This document shows, in pieces, positions 25,996 through 34,819 of a stretch of 64,000 nt of DNA. Origin of the DNA: Mycolicibacterium gilvum (GTDB lineage Bacteria; Actinomycetota; Actinomycetes; Mycobacteriales; Mycobacteriaceae); the NCBI RefSeq assembly GCF_900454025.1, contig NZ_UGQM01000001.1, positions 3,968,001 to 4,032,000 on the forward strand, given 5' to 3'. Below the pieces are notes generated by a model. It saw only the letters and a list, made by a program, of their open reading frames with translations. It had not been told where the DNA came from and did no database searches. Position 1 is the first letter of the stretch. Every line of letters begins with the position of its first letter. Position numbers and translations under genes: made by a program.

Positions 25996-26818
25996 TCTCG
26001 ACGATCACGTCGAGGTCGGTCGACCCCTCGCCGGAGTAGATGCCCTTCAGCGGCGTGACGTCCGAATAGTCCCGGCCCACACCGACGCTGATGTACTGCT
26101 CGTTGATCTCGGCGTCGTTGGTCGGGTCGTAATAGCGCCACTCCCCCGTCCACGCCTGGATCCAGGCGTGACTCTGCCCGTCGACGGTGTCCCCGACCTT
26201 CGCGTTCTTCTTCGGGTGCAGGTACCCCGATACGTACCGCGACGGAATCCCCATGCCGCGCAACACCATCAACGTCAGGTGTGCGAAGTCCTGGCACACC
26301 CCTTTGCCCTCGCGCAGCGCGTCCACACCGGAGGTGTGCACACCCGTCGTGCCCGGCACGTACTGCAGCTCGCCCTGCACCCAGCGCGCGGCCTCGATCA
26401 CCGCTTCGCCGGGCTCGTGATACTTGGCGATCCGCCGGCCCACCCGCTCGATGCGCTTGCTGGCGGGCACGTAGTGCGTCGGAGCAAGAACCTCGTCGTA
26501 GCGGTCGATCACCGCCTCGCTCGAGAGGTCCTCCCAGGTGACCTTCACGTCGGGCTGTTCAGGCTTGTCCGTCTCCACCACCGAGGATGCCGTCACCTCG
26601 AGCTCGGTGTGCGGAGCATGCAGATCGAAGGCCGTCACCGCCGTGCCCCAGTAGTCGACATAGCGGTACGACCTTGTCGCGGGAACGGTTTCGACGCGGT
26701 TGAGGATCACGTTCTGCCGGGAGTCCGACCGCGGCGTCAGGCGCGCCTCGTTGTAGGAGGCGGTGACCGGCGACTTGTAGGCGTAACCCGTCGAGTGCAC
26801 CACTCGCATCCGCCACAT
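25979..26818 (-). CDS. Transglutaminase-like cysteine peptidase/amidase (Rv2409c-like)
   Basis: The 279-aa protein has an N-terminal beta domain ([27 protein letters not shown]) and a transglutaminase core with the catalytic triad visible as GVCQDFAHL (Cys), SHAWIQAW (His) and YDPTND (Asp). Bacterial members of this type hydrolyse or transfer amide/peptide bonds. It is the last gene of a tight three-gene operon with an alpha-E protein (3-nt gap) and a circularly permuted ATP-grasp protein, a combination predicted from comparative genomics to make and edit a peptide or amide-linked product. The substrate is unknown. Confidence 0.88.
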   Translation of the reverse strand: MWRMRVVHSTGYAYKSPVTASYNEARLTPRSDSRQNVILNRVETVPATRSYRYVDYWGTAVTAFDLHAPHTELEVTASSVVETDKPEQPDVKVTWEDLSSEAVIDRYDEVLAPTHYVPASKRIERVGRRIAKYHEPGEAVIEAARWVQGELQYVPGTTGVHTSGVDALREGKGVCQDFAHLTLMVLRGMGIPSRYVSGYLHPKKNAKVGDTVDGQSHAWIQAWTGEWRYYDPTNDAEINEQYISVGVGRDYSDVTPLKGIYSGEGSTDLDVIVEITRLA

Positions 26819-26821
26819 GAC

Positions 26822-27796
26822 CTAGATCTCCCCTTCTTCGATCACCAATGCGTTGCGCCCGGCATCCGTCCACGCCACCCACGGCGCGGAGTGGAAGTAC
26901 TGCAGCGCCAACGCTTCTCCGACGTCGAAACACGTCTTCTGGAGGTCGGCCAGCCGAGTCTCCAGCGAATCCAGGAGCGCCCCCGGCTGCAGGAACTCCA
27001 GCTCGCTGCGGGCCCGGCCGAGCAGCCGCTGCGCCTCGGCGGTCGCGCCGAGCCGGTTGTGCGGACGGTTCATCAGCTCGTCGAGGCTGTGTTCGGCCAG
27101 CCGCAGCGAGTAGAAGATCGACCGCGGGAACAGCCGGTCGAGCATCATGAACTCGACGACCCTCCCGGCGTCGAGGACGCCGCGGTAGGTCCGCAGATAG
27201 GTGTCGTGCGCGCCGGCCGAGCGCAGCAGCGTGACCCACGCCGGCGACGACGCACTGTCACCGACACGCGACAGCAGCAGACGCACCGTCATGTCGACGC
27301 GTTCGAGAGCCCGCCCGAGCACCATGAATCGGTAGCCGTCGTCGCGGCTGAGCGTCGAATCGGCCAGCCCGGCGAACATCGCCGCCCGGCCCTCGACATA
27401 GGACAGGAACTCGTGCGGGCCCAGTCGCTTGGCGGCGCGTTCCCGCTCGGCGAGCGCATTGTAGGTCGTGTTCAGACACTCCCAGATCTCGGTGGAGGTG
27501 ACTTCTCGTGCACCGCGGGCGTTTTCCCGCGCAGCCGAGATCGCGTCGACGATCGAGCAGGCTCCCACGCTGTCGCGACTGAAGGCCACGATGTCGGTCA
27601 GCGACCACACGTCGAGCGCTCCGTCGGGCGGGTCGATCCCGAGCACCTTGAGCAGTGTCCGCGACGCCTGGTCGGGGTCCACGCTCGAATCTTCGAGCAG
27701 TTGGTGCACCGTCACGTCGAGGATCCGGGCCGTGTCGTCGGCGCGCTCGACATAGCGGCCGATCCAGTACAGCGATTCCGCGTTTCTGGCCAACAT
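26822..27796 (-). CDS. Alpha-E domain protein (DUF403)
   Basis: The 324-aa all-helical protein starts MLARNAESLYWIGRYVERAD, the hallmark of the alpha-E (DUF403) family, and ends HSAPWVAWTDAGRNALVI. Conserved acidic/arginine positions (YVERADDTARI, RALERVDMTVRLLLSRV) are present. Its activity is unknown. The family is nearly always encoded beside a circularly permuted ATP-grasp enzyme and a transglutaminase, as here (15 bp and 3 bp gaps), so it probably works in the same amide-ligation pathway. It corresponds to Rv2410c. Confidence 0.9.
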   Translation of the reverse strand: MLARNAESLYWIGRYVERADDTARILDVTVHQLLEDSSVDPDQASRTLLKVLGIDPPDGALDVWSLTDIVAFSRDSVGACSIVDAISAARENARGAREVTSTEIWECLNTTYNALAERERAAKRLGPHEFLSYVEGRAAMFAGLADSTLSRDDGYRFMVLGRALERVDMTVRLLLSRVGDSASSPAWVTLLRSAGAHDTYLRTYRGVLDAGRVVEFMMLDRLFPRSIFYSLRLAEHSLDELMNRPHNRLGATAEAQRLLGRARSELEFLQPGALLDSLETRLADLQKTCFDVGEALALQYFHSAPWVAWTDAGRNALVIEEGEI

Positions 27797-27811
27797 CAGA
27801 TGGTCACCGCC

Positions 27812-29446
27812 CTACTGCTGTTGCTGCTGTTGTTGATCGAGCGTGCTCTCGGCCCTGCTGCTCTTGCCGACCGTCTTGCTCGACGGCGCCTTCGGCAGGG
27901 AACGCACCACTTCGGCGGCGGCGAGCTCGCGGTCGGCCACCGAGGTCCGCGACGCCAGCACCCAGGTGTCCTTCGAGCCACCGCCCTGGCTGGAGTTGAC
28001 CACCAGCGACCCCTCGGGCAGCGCCACCCGGGTCAGCCCACCCGGCAGCACCCACACGTCGTTGCCGTCGTTCACCGCGAACGGGCGCAGGTCGACATGG
28101 CGCGGCGCCAGGGAGTCCCCGATCTGCGTCGGCACCGTCGACAGCTGCATGACCGGCTGCGCGATCCAGCCGCGCGGATCGGCGATGATCTTCTTCGTGA
28201 TCGTCGCCAGCTCCTTCTCCGACGCGTCGGGACCGAACACGATCCCGTAGCCGCCGGACCCCTCGACGGGTTTGATCACGAGTTCGTCGACGCGGTCGAG
28301 CACCTCCTCGCGCTCGTCGTCGAGCCAGCACCGGAATGTGTCGACGTTGGCCAGCAGAGGTTTCTCCCCGAGGTAATACTCGATGATGGTCGGCACGTAG
28401 GTGTAGACCAGCTTGTCGTCGCCGACGCCGTTGCCCACAGCGCTGGAGATCACGACGTTGCCGGCGCGGGCCGCATTGAGGATGCCTGCGACGCCGAGCA
28501 CCGAGTCGGGCTTGAACACCATCGGGTCCAGAAACTCGTCGTCGATGCGGCGGTAGATCACGTCGACCTGGCGCTCACCTTCGGTGGTGCGCATGTAGAC
28601 GGCGTTGTCGCGGCAGAACAGGTCACGGCCTTCGACCAGTTCGACACCCATCTGCCGGGCCAGCAGCGAGTGCTCGAAGTAGGCGGAGTTGTAGACGCCG
28701 GGGGTGAGCACGACGACGGTCGGGTCGGCGACGTTGTTGGCCGCCGCGTTGCGCAGCGCCCGCAACAGGTGCGACGCGTAGTCGCCGACCGCACGCACCC
28801 GATGGGTGGCGAACAGGTTCGGGAACACCCGCGCCATCGTGCGGCGGTTCTCCATCACGTACGAGACGCCGGACGGCGAGCGCAGGTTGTCCTCCAGGAC
28901 GCGGAAGTTGCCCTGCTCGTCGCGGATCAGGTCGATGCCGGCGACGTGGATGCGCACCCCGTTGGGCGGCACGATGCCCACCGCTTCGCGGTGGAAGTGC
29001 TCACACGAGGTGATCAACCGGCGCGGGATCACGCCGTCGCGCAGGATCTCCTGCTCGCCGTAGATGTCGTCGAGGTACATCTCCAGGGCCTGCACCCGCT
29101 GACGGATCCCGCGCTCCAGGCGCGTCCACTCCGCCGCCGAGATCACCCGCGGAACCAGATCGAGCGGGAACGGCCGCTCCTGCCCCGACAGCGAGAAGGT
29201 GATCCCCTGGTCGGTGAACGCCCGCCCGAGCGCCTCCGCGCGCGCCTCCAGGTCGGACACGTCGGCGGGGCCGAGTTCCTTGTGGATGCCCTTGTACGGA
29301 CCGCGCACGTTGCCCTGGGCGTCGAACATCTCGTCGAAGGCCTGGGAATACGAACCGAGCTTGTTGTAACCACCGAAGACGCCGTCGTGCCGCTTGGCGT
29401 TGCGGGCGGCGCTGCTGCGCACGGTTCGTATGGTTTCGGTCGCCAA
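27812..29446 (-). CDS. Circularly permuted ATP-grasp protein (DUF404/407) with polyglutamine tail
   Basis: The 544-aa protein is of the CP_ATPgrasp type: FDEMFDAQGNVRGPYKGI near the start, MYLDDIYGEQEILRDGVIP, NGVRIHVAGIDLIRDEQGNFRVLEDNLR (in part) with acidic metal-binding residues, and VIKPVEGSGGYGI, the permuted P-loop-like lysine/glycine motif. It is predicted to form amide bonds using ATP. A TTG start at 29446 is chosen because AGGGGAA lies just before it and no ATG/GTG fits; the length then agrees with Rv2411c. The last seven codons before the stop all encode Gln (CAA/CAG mix), an unusual homopolymer. It is first in the operon with the alpha-E and transglutaminase genes. Confidence 0.88.
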   Translation of the reverse strand: MATETIRTVRSSAARNAKRHDGVFGGYNKLGSYSQAFDEMFDAQGNVRGPYKGIHKELGPADVSDLEARAEALGRAFTDQGITFSLSGQERPFPLDLVPRVISAAEWTRLERGIRQRVQALEMYLDDIYGEQEILRDGVIPRRLITSCEHFHREAVGIVPPNGVRIHVAGIDLIRDEQGNFRVLEDNLRSPSGVSYVMENRRTMARVFPNLFATHRVRAVGDYASHLLRALRNAAANNVADPTVVVLTPGVYNSAYFEHSLLARQMGVELVEGRDLFCRDNAVYMRTTEGERQVDVIYRRIDDEFLDPMVFKPDSVLGVAGILNAARAGNVVISSAVGNGVGDDKLVYTYVPTIIEYYLGEKPLLANVDTFRCWLDDEREEVLDRVDELVIKPVEGSGGYGIVFGPDASEKELATITKKIIADPRGWIAQPVMQLSTVPTQIGDSLAPRHVDLRPFAVNDGNDVWVLPGGLTRVALPEGSLVVNSSQGGGSKDTWVLASRTSVADRELAAAEVVRSLPKAPSSKTVGKSSRAESTLDQQQQQQQ

Positions 29447-29641
29447 GATTTCCCCTACTCTTTCCCGGACGCACGGTGCGCGAGTATCCGAATGACATGC
29501 TGCAGCATGCTGGCCGTTTCGGCAGGCCAGTCCCTCTCGCTTTGGGGGTTTTACCCACTCGCTGCTACCCTGAACAGTCGCTGGCCCCGTGCGGCCGCCC
29601 ACAGACTCAAGTAACCCTGTCGATCTTTAGAAGGAACACGC

Positions 29642-29902
29642 GTGGCCAACATCAAGTCGCAGCAGAAGCGAATCCTCACCAACGAGCGCCGTCGGCTGCG
29701 CAACAAGTCGGTGAAGTCGTCGCTGCACACCGCGGTTCGTGGCTTCCGCGAGGCCGTCGAGTCCGGTGACAAGGAGAAGGCAGGCGAACTGCTTCTCGCG
29801 ACCAGCCGCAAGCTCGACAAGGCCGCCAGCAAGGGCGTGATCCACAAGAACCAGGCCGCCAACCGCAAGTCGGCGCTGGCCCGGGCCCTCAACAAGATCT
29901 GA
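29642..29902 (+). CDS. rpsT: 30S ribosomal protein S20
   Basis: The 86-aa, Lys/Arg-rich protein starts (GTG) [21 protein letters not shown] and ends [11 protein letters not shown], which is S20 without doubt. It binds 16S rRNA early in 30S assembly. AGAAGGA a few nt upstream is a good ribosome binding site. It is divergent from the ATP-grasp operon and convergent with holA. Confidence 0.97.
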   Translation: MANIKSQQKRILTNERRRLRNKSVKSSLHTAVRGFREAVESGDKEKAGELLLATSRKLDKAASKGVIHKNQAANRKSALARALNKI

Positions 29903-29927
29903 GCTCCAAGCTCCGAGTTTCTACCGA

Positions 29928-29989
29928 CCGCTCAGTCGCTGACCAGCGCTCCAGCTGTTTACTCGCTGACCAGCTCGGCGACTGAGCGG
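29928..29989. repeat. Inverted and direct repeats between rpsT and holA
   Basis: CCGCTCAGTCGC (29928-29939) is perfectly inverted at 29978-29989, with the second arm inside the last codons of holA. Within the loop, CGCTGACCAGC occurs twice in direct orientation (29937-29947 and 29964-29974). Such symmetric structure between convergent genes could terminate both transcripts, but there is no T-tract, so termination is only suggested. Confidence 0.5.
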
Positions 29990-30918
29990 ACTGCTTTCTC
30001 CAGCGCGTAGTCGGCATCGGCCGCCGCGCCCTTCACATCGGCATTGAGCGCCGCCACCACCCGCACCGCCTCGGCCACCGAGTCACGCGACCACCGCCGC
30101 GCCTGCTTCTGCGCTTTCTGAACACGCCACGGCGGCATGCCCAGCTCCCCGGCCAATCGGTACGGGTCACCGGACAGCGGCCCCACCCGCGCGATGGTGT
30201 GCACCGCCTCGGCCAGCGCGTCGGCGAGGACCACGTGCGGCTCGCCGGCCATCATCGCCCAGCGCAGCGCTTCGGCCGCACCGGCGACGTCGCCGAGGAC
30301 CGCCTTGTCGGCGATGTCGAAGCCCTTCACCTCGGCCCGTCCCGAGTGATAGCGGCGCACCGCCGCCGCATCGACCGATCCCCCGGTGTCGGCCACCAAC
30401 TGCGAACACGCCGCGGCGAGTTCGCGGATGTCAGATCCCACGGCGTCGAGCACCGCGGTCACGGTGTCGTCGTCGACCTTGACGCGCAGGGACCGGAATT
30501 CCTTGCGGACGAAGTCGGCACGCTCGGATGCCTTGGCGATGCGGGCGCACGGATGGACCTCCGCGCCGAGCTTCTTGACATGGTCGGCCAGCGCCTTGGC
30601 CCGGCCACCCCCCGAGTGCACGATCACCAACAGGGTGCCGGCGGGCAGATCCGCCGCGGCCGACTGGATCAGTGCGACGGCCTCCTTGCCGGCCTCGGCG
30701 GCGGATTCGAGGACCACGACGCGTTCGTCGGCGAACAGGGACGGACTGAGCAGCTCGGCGAGTTCACTGACGCTGACCTCGCCGGCGCGGAGCCGGTCGA
30801 CCGGCACATCGGCGGTGCCCGCCGACTTACGCGCGGACTTGAGCACGGCCGCGACCGCACGTTCCACCAGCAGTTCCTCGTCGCCGAGAACCAGGTGCAG
30901 GGCGCTCTGTTGAGTCAC
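29959..30918 (-). CDS. holA: DNA polymerase III delta subunit
   Basis: The 319-aa clamp-loader delta protein begins [20 protein letters not shown], has the AAA-like N-terminal fold, central [23 protein letters not shown] and C-terminal collar domain ending with [13 protein letters not shown]. It opens the beta clamp in the clamp loader. The GTG start at 30918 overlaps the comEC stop (GTGA), so comEA-comEC-holA is one translationally coupled operon, as in M. tuberculosis (Rv2415c-Rv2413c). Confidence 0.93.
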   Translation of the reverse strand: MTQQSALHLVLGDEELLVERAVAAVLKSARKSAGTADVPVDRLRAGEVSVSELAELLSPSLFADERVVVLESAAEAGKEAVALIQSAAADLPAGTLLVIVHSGGGRAKALADHVKKLGAEVHPCARIAKASERADFVRKEFRSLRVKVDDDTVTAVLDAVGSDIRELAAACSQLVADTGGSVDAAAVRRYHSGRAEVKGFDIADKAVLGDVAGAAEALRWAMMAGEPHVVLADALAEAVHTIARVGPLSGDPYRLAGELGMPPWRVQKAQKQARRWSRDSVAEAVRVVAALNADVKGAAADADYALEKAVRSVAELVSE

Positions 30919-32384
30919 CGCATGATCGTTTCACGTCGCCCCGACACGACCCGATGCCACACCGCCGCAACCGCCACGGCGAGCACGGCGACCGTCAGCA
31001 CCCCGGCGATCCCCGACGGCACCGGCACCGTCGCCGCGGGCATCCGCGCGGCCCACCGGGCCACGGTCAGCAGCCACCACACCTCCGGCCCGGTGAACCG
31101 GATCAGCAGCTCCGCGCCCGAAGGCCACAGCGCACACAGCGCTGCGGCGGCGGTCCCGAACACCGTGATCGGCGGAATCACCGGCGCGACCGCCAGATTC
31201 GCCAGCACTCCCACCAGGCTCACCGAACCGGAGATGCCGGCCACCAACGGTGCCGTCACCAACTGCGCGGCCAGCGCGACGCTGACGGCATCGGCCGGCG
31301 GTTTGGGCCACCCCCGCTCGGTGAGGCGCCGCGACCAGGCCGGGGCGATGACGACCAGCGCCGCGGTGGCCGAGACCGACAACGCGAAGCCGACGTCGAC
31401 CGCGAGTTCCGGAGCTCCGACCATCAGGGCGATGACGGTCGCCGACAGCGCGGGCAGTGCCTGCCGACGGCGGTGAGACAACACCGCCAGCAGCGTGATC
31501 GCCCCCATCACCGCGGCGCGCAGCACGCTCGGTGACGGCTGCACGACGACGACGAACGCCAGCAGCGTGATCGCGGCCAGACCGACGGCTGCCCGCGGTC
31601 CGATCAGCACCGCGGACAGCAGCACGGCGCCGCAGACGATCGTCACGTTGGCGCCCGAGACTGCCGTCAGATGCGCCAGGCCCGACGCGCGGAACTCACC
31701 GGCGATGCGCGCGGGCACCGCCGTGGTGTCGCCGAGGACCAGGGCGGGCAGCATCGCGGCCGGATCCGCCGCGAGAGCCAGGCGCGCGGCATCCGCGAAC
31801 TCTGTGCGCAGACCGTGGGCGGCCCGGTGGATCGGCGCGGCGTCGCCCGCGACGGGCCGGCCCTGCGCGGAGAGCACCGCGACCGTCAGGTCCCGTCGCG
31901 TCGGACGGGAGACCCGGGCCCGGAATGCGGCGGACTGGCCGGCCGACAGACGCGCGTAGTCACCCGCCGCGGCGAAGACCACGACGTCGCCCGATGACGG
32001 TGCCCCGTCGAGGCGCACCAGCGTCCCGCGGATCATCGTGCGGCCACCGGCGAGAACCCGCGGAGTGTCGGCGGGCGTCACCGTCACCTCGACCACCGAA
32101 CCGACACGGCCGGTGATCGGGTGGTCGCCGGCCGCGTCCACCCGGGCCGTCACCGCGACGGCGAAGCCGGCGCCGATCAGCGCCACCGCCACCGTGGCGG
32201 CGGCCCGCCCCCGGCGCGGCGCCTCCGCCGCGGTGCGGCGTGCCGCCCACCACCCCACCGCCGCGGTGACGCCCACCGCGACAGCGAGCACGGCGAGCGC
32301 ACCGGCCCACAGCCAGAGGATGCCGGCCGCGGTCACCAGCCAGCTGGTCAGTGCCGCCGGGACGAGGCGCAGGTCCACGGCCAT
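30915..32384 (-). CDS. comEC: ComEC/Rec2-family membrane protein lacking the MBL domain
   Basis: The 489-aa polytopic protein has two or three N-terminal helices, an OB-like periplasmic segment with [15 protein letters not shown], and the competence domain ([42 protein letters not shown]) with about eight further helices. In naturally competent bacteria ComEC forms the DNA uptake channel. The C-terminal metallo-beta-lactamase domain found in full-length (about 750-aa) ComEC is absent, as in Rv2414c. ATG 32384 overlaps the comEA stop (TGATG); a GTG at 32387 is an alternative. Confidence 0.88.
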   Translation of the reverse strand: MAVDLRLVPAALTSWLVTAAGILWLWAGALAVLAVAVGVTAAVGWWAARRTAAEAPRRGRAAATVAVALIGAGFAVAVTARVDAAGDHPITGRVGSVVEVTVTPADTPRVLAGGRTMIRGTLVRLDGAPSSGDVVVFAAAGDYARLSAGQSAAFRARVSRPTRRDLTVAVLSAQGRPVAGDAAPIHRAAHGLRTEFADAARLALAADPAAMLPALVLGDTTAVPARIAGEFRASGLAHLTAVSGANVTIVCGAVLLSAVLIGPRAAVGLAAITLLAFVVVVQPSPSVLRAAVMGAITLLAVLSHRRRQALPALSATVIALMVGAPELAVDVGFALSVSATAALVVIAPAWSRRLTERGWPKPPADAVSVALAAQLVTAPLVAGISGSVSLVGVLANLAVAPVIPPITVFGTAAAALCALWPSGAELLIRFTGPEVWWLLTVARWAARMPAATVPVPSGIAGVLTVAVLAVAVAAVWHRVVSGRRETIMR

Positions 32385-33175
32385 CACACACGGACGAGGT
32401 CGCGCAGCTTGTCGAGTCGCGCGGGACCGATACCGTCGACGTCGCCGAGTTGGTCGACGCTGGTGAACCTGCCGTTGGCGTCCCGCCAGGCCACGATCGC
32501 GGCGGCGGTCACGGGACCGACGCCGGGCAACGTGTCGAGTTGCTCGACGGTCGCGGAGTTCAGATCCACCAGACCCGGTGAGCCCGGGCTGTTCTCGGGC
32601 ATCGCGCCACCGCCGGGCGAACCGGCGTCCGCCACCACCGCGCTCCCCATCCGCGTCGGCTGCCCCGGCGGCGCACCGAGGCCCACCACGATCTGCTCAC
32701 CGTCGGCGACGCGGCGCGCCATGTTCAGGCCGAGCATGTCGGCGCCGTCGAGCGCCCCGCCGGCCGCATCGAGCGCATCGGCGATCCGGGACCCAGGAGG
32801 CAGCGTGACCAGCCCGGGCGTGTGCACCAGACCGACCACGCTGACCACCACGGGCTCCGCCGGTGCCGGGGCGCCCGGTGCCGCTGACGACGCCATGTCC
32901 ACCGGCGGCAGCTTCGCCGAGACCACCGCCGGCGGACTGTCTCCGATCAGCGTCAGCACCGTGACCAGAACCGCGACGACGCCGACGACACCGAGCGCGA
33001 TCACGCCGGCACGACCGGGATCGGCACGGATCCTCGTCAGCCACGCCGACGGACCGCTCGGCTCGTCGGCGGGCAGCCACCGCGACAGCGACGTGTCCGG
33101 TGCGTCGTCCTCGGCGGTGTCGGGGTCGGATCCGAGACGCCGTCGCAGCCGGTCAGCGGGCAGTTCGGTGGACAT
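32384..33175 (-). CDS. comEA: ComEA-family DNA-binding protein
   Basis: The 263-aa protein has a cytosolic N-terminus (about 1-60), one membrane helix (VIALGVVGVVAVLVTVLTLI), a SLBB-like region (VSVVGLVHTPGLVTLPPGSRI) and a C-terminal helix-hairpin-helix pair (VDLNSATVEQLDTLPGVGPV and VDQLGDVDGIGPARLDKLRDL) that binds double-stranded DNA. A glycine/proline linker (AGSPGGGAMPENSPGSPG) joins the last two. Start ATG 33175 (MSTELPADRLRRRLG) is chosen; upstream in-frame sequence is low quality. It lies first in comEA-comEC-holA and is divergent from a membrane protein gene. Confidence 0.9.
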   Translation of the reverse strand: MSTELPADRLRRRLGSDPDTAEDDAPDTSLSRWLPADEPSGPSAWLTRIRADPGRAGVIALGVVGVVAVLVTVLTLIGDSPPAVVSAKLPPVDMASSAAPGAPAPAEPVVVSVVGLVHTPGLVTLPPGSRIADALDAAGGALDGADMLGLNMARRVADGEQIVVGLGAPPGQPTRMGSAVVADAGSPGGGAMPENSPGSPGLVDLNSATVEQLDTLPGVGPVTAAAIVAWRDANGRFTSVDQLGDVDGIGPARLDKLRDLVRV

Positions 33176-33282
33176 GCGCCGACGGTATGGCGGCTCGGCG
33201 ACAGCGGAGCCGCGTTCGGGACCCGGCGGCTGCGGCCTGTGGATGAACTCGGCATTGTGGATGGCAGCTAGCATTGCGGCGC

Positions 33283-33945
33283 ATGAACCGCCGAGCCCCG
33301 TTGATCGCAGGTGTGGCGTTCGCAGTGCTCTACGCGACGGCCGTGCTGCTGATCCCGTCTCTGCCCGGACCGGACGCCGGACTCGTCCGCACCCAGGCCC
33401 TGCTTCTGACCTTCTCGGCGCTGGCCGTCGTCGTCGTCCTCGCGTTCGCCAGGGACCGGCTCGCCGGCCCGGCGGCGCATCTGTTCACCATCGGATCCGC
33501 GGTGACGGTCACGCAGCTGTGCGTATCGGTCTGGTTCATCGCGGGTTCGGCGCTGCGGCCCGGACAGGTGACCGTCGGCACGGCACTGGCCATCGACGAT
33601 GTCGGCGCCATGTGGCTGCCCGTCGTGACCGTCGCGAACATCCTGGTGGCCGCGCCGATTCTGCTGGCCGCCAACGAAGGCGAGCTGCCCCGCTGGCTGG
33701 GAACCGCCGCCGCGGTCTTCACCGTGGAACAGCTCATCGAGACCATCACCATCATCGGTCCGCCCGGCAGCTTCATCTCCCCCGGCGGACCGATGAACCA
33801 CTACCTCGGCGGCACGCTGACCGCGGCGTTCTACCTGGCGCTCGGAGTCGCGCTCGCACTCCCGGACCGTCCCGCCGCCCAGGCGCCGCACAGCGCCTCC
33901 ACCGACGGCCCGGCGACCGAGATGTCCGCCGCCGACCCGGCTTAG
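33283..33945 (+). CDS. Polytopic membrane protein of unknown function
   Basis: No family is recognised for this 220-aa protein. It is mostly hydrophobic, with five to six likely helices at about 5-25, 40-58, 68-90, 110-132 and 175-195. The C-terminal 25 residues (AQAPHSASTDGPATEMSAADPA) are hydrophilic and probably disordered. A conserved-looking loop PPGSFISPGGPMNHYLGG precedes the last helix. It is divergent from comEA and overlaps the convergent short-chain dehydrogenase by 4 bp. It lies in a short block that differs from M. tuberculosis, where eis occupies this interval. Confidence 0.7.
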   Translation: MNRRAPLIAGVAFAVLYATAVLLIPSLPGPDAGLVRTQALLLTFSALAVVVVLAFARDRLAGPAAHLFTIGSAVTVTQLCVSVWFIAGSALRPGQVTVGTALAIDDVGAMWLPVVTVANILVAAPILLAANEGELPRWLGTAAAVFTVEQLIETITIIGPPGSFISPGGPMNHYLGGTLTAAFYLALGVALALPDRPAAQAPHSASTDGPATEMSAADPA

Positions 33946-34760
33946 CGCACCACGACCGCGCTCGGGGTTCGCGGTTCGCCCAGCATGCCCCGATGCGACG
34001 GAGGTGTCCTGCCGCCCTCGTCGGTGATGCCGTATCGCGCGGCCAGCTCGGCCCCGATCACCGTGTGCCCACTGAGGTCGGCAAGGCCGGGGTCGCGGAA
34101 CAGCGCGTCGATCACATGCCCGGTGAACTCCGGGGTCTCGGCGTGCGCGGCGAACGCCGCGAGCGCATCGGGATCGCTGTCGAAGGCGCCCCGCAGCTTC
34201 GCGGTGAGCAAGATCCCCATCCACACCGAGACCGTCGCGACACCGGTGCCGCGGAAGTCGACGGCCATGTCGGCGGCCATCTTGTCGACGCCCGCCTTCT
34301 GGGCGCCGTACGCCGGGCCGTGCATGTAGCAGACCGACCCGGGCGAGGACGTGAACGCGATCAGCGCCCGGTCCTGCGCGGCCAGCAGCGGCGCGGCATA
34401 CCAGGAGGCGATGTAGGACGAGCGCAGACCGACGGTGAGCACGTCGGCCAGATCGCGCGGTTTCTCCCAGAACGGCGCCGCGCTCACCAGGTTGTCCGAG
34501 ATCGCGGCCGCGTTGTTGACCAGCAGGTCCAGCCGACCGGCCTCGGCGCCGACCCGGTCGAACACCCGTCCGACCGCATCGTCGTCGCGGTGATCGACCC
34601 GGATGCCGGTGCCCCACGCGGGATCCTCGGCGATGCCGCGTCCCGTGCCGTACACGCGCCAGCCGTGGGCAGCCAGCGCGGTCGCGATGCCCAGGCCCGC
34701 GCCGCGGCCGGCACCGGTCACGACGGCTACCGGGCCGGTCACCGGCGCGATGTCGCTCAT
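33942..34760 (-). CDS. Short-chain dehydrogenase/reductase
   Basis: The 272-aa Rossmann-fold oxidoreductase contains VAVVTGAGRGAGLGIA (TGxxxGxG cofactor motif), LLVNNAA (NNAG-type), the Ser in IAFTSSPG and the YGAQKAG (YxxxK) catalytic pair. The arginine after the second strand (YGTGRG) suggests NADP(H). The substrate is unknown. It is divergent from the dihydrodipicolinate-reductase-like gene (59 bp between starts), with which it may share regulation. Confidence 0.88.
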   Translation of the reverse strand: MSDIAPVTGPVAVVTGAGRGAGLGIATALAAHGWRVYGTGRGIAEDPAWGTGIRVDHRDDDAVGRVFDRVGAEAGRLDLLVNNAAAISDNLVSAAPFWEKPRDLADVLTVGLRSSYIASWYAAPLLAAQDRALIAFTSSPGSVCYMHGPAYGAQKAGVDKMAADMAVDFRGTGVATVSVWMGILLTAKLRGAFDSDPDALAAFAAHAETPEFTGHVIDALFRDPGLADLSGHTVIGAELAARYGITDEGGRTPPSHRGMLGEPRTPSAVVVR

Positions 34761-34819
34761 GCGGCCACCTTAGAGGCAGTAGCTTGCTGGGTGACCGACA
34801 CTCGACGAGGAGGGCATCG

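Noticed and set aside
26168..29614. A 1148-codon open frame on the + strand
   Set aside because: It is antisense to the transglutaminase/alpha-E/ATP-grasp operon, is Arg/His/Val-rich with no domain, and reflects high-GC third positions of the real minus-strand genes.
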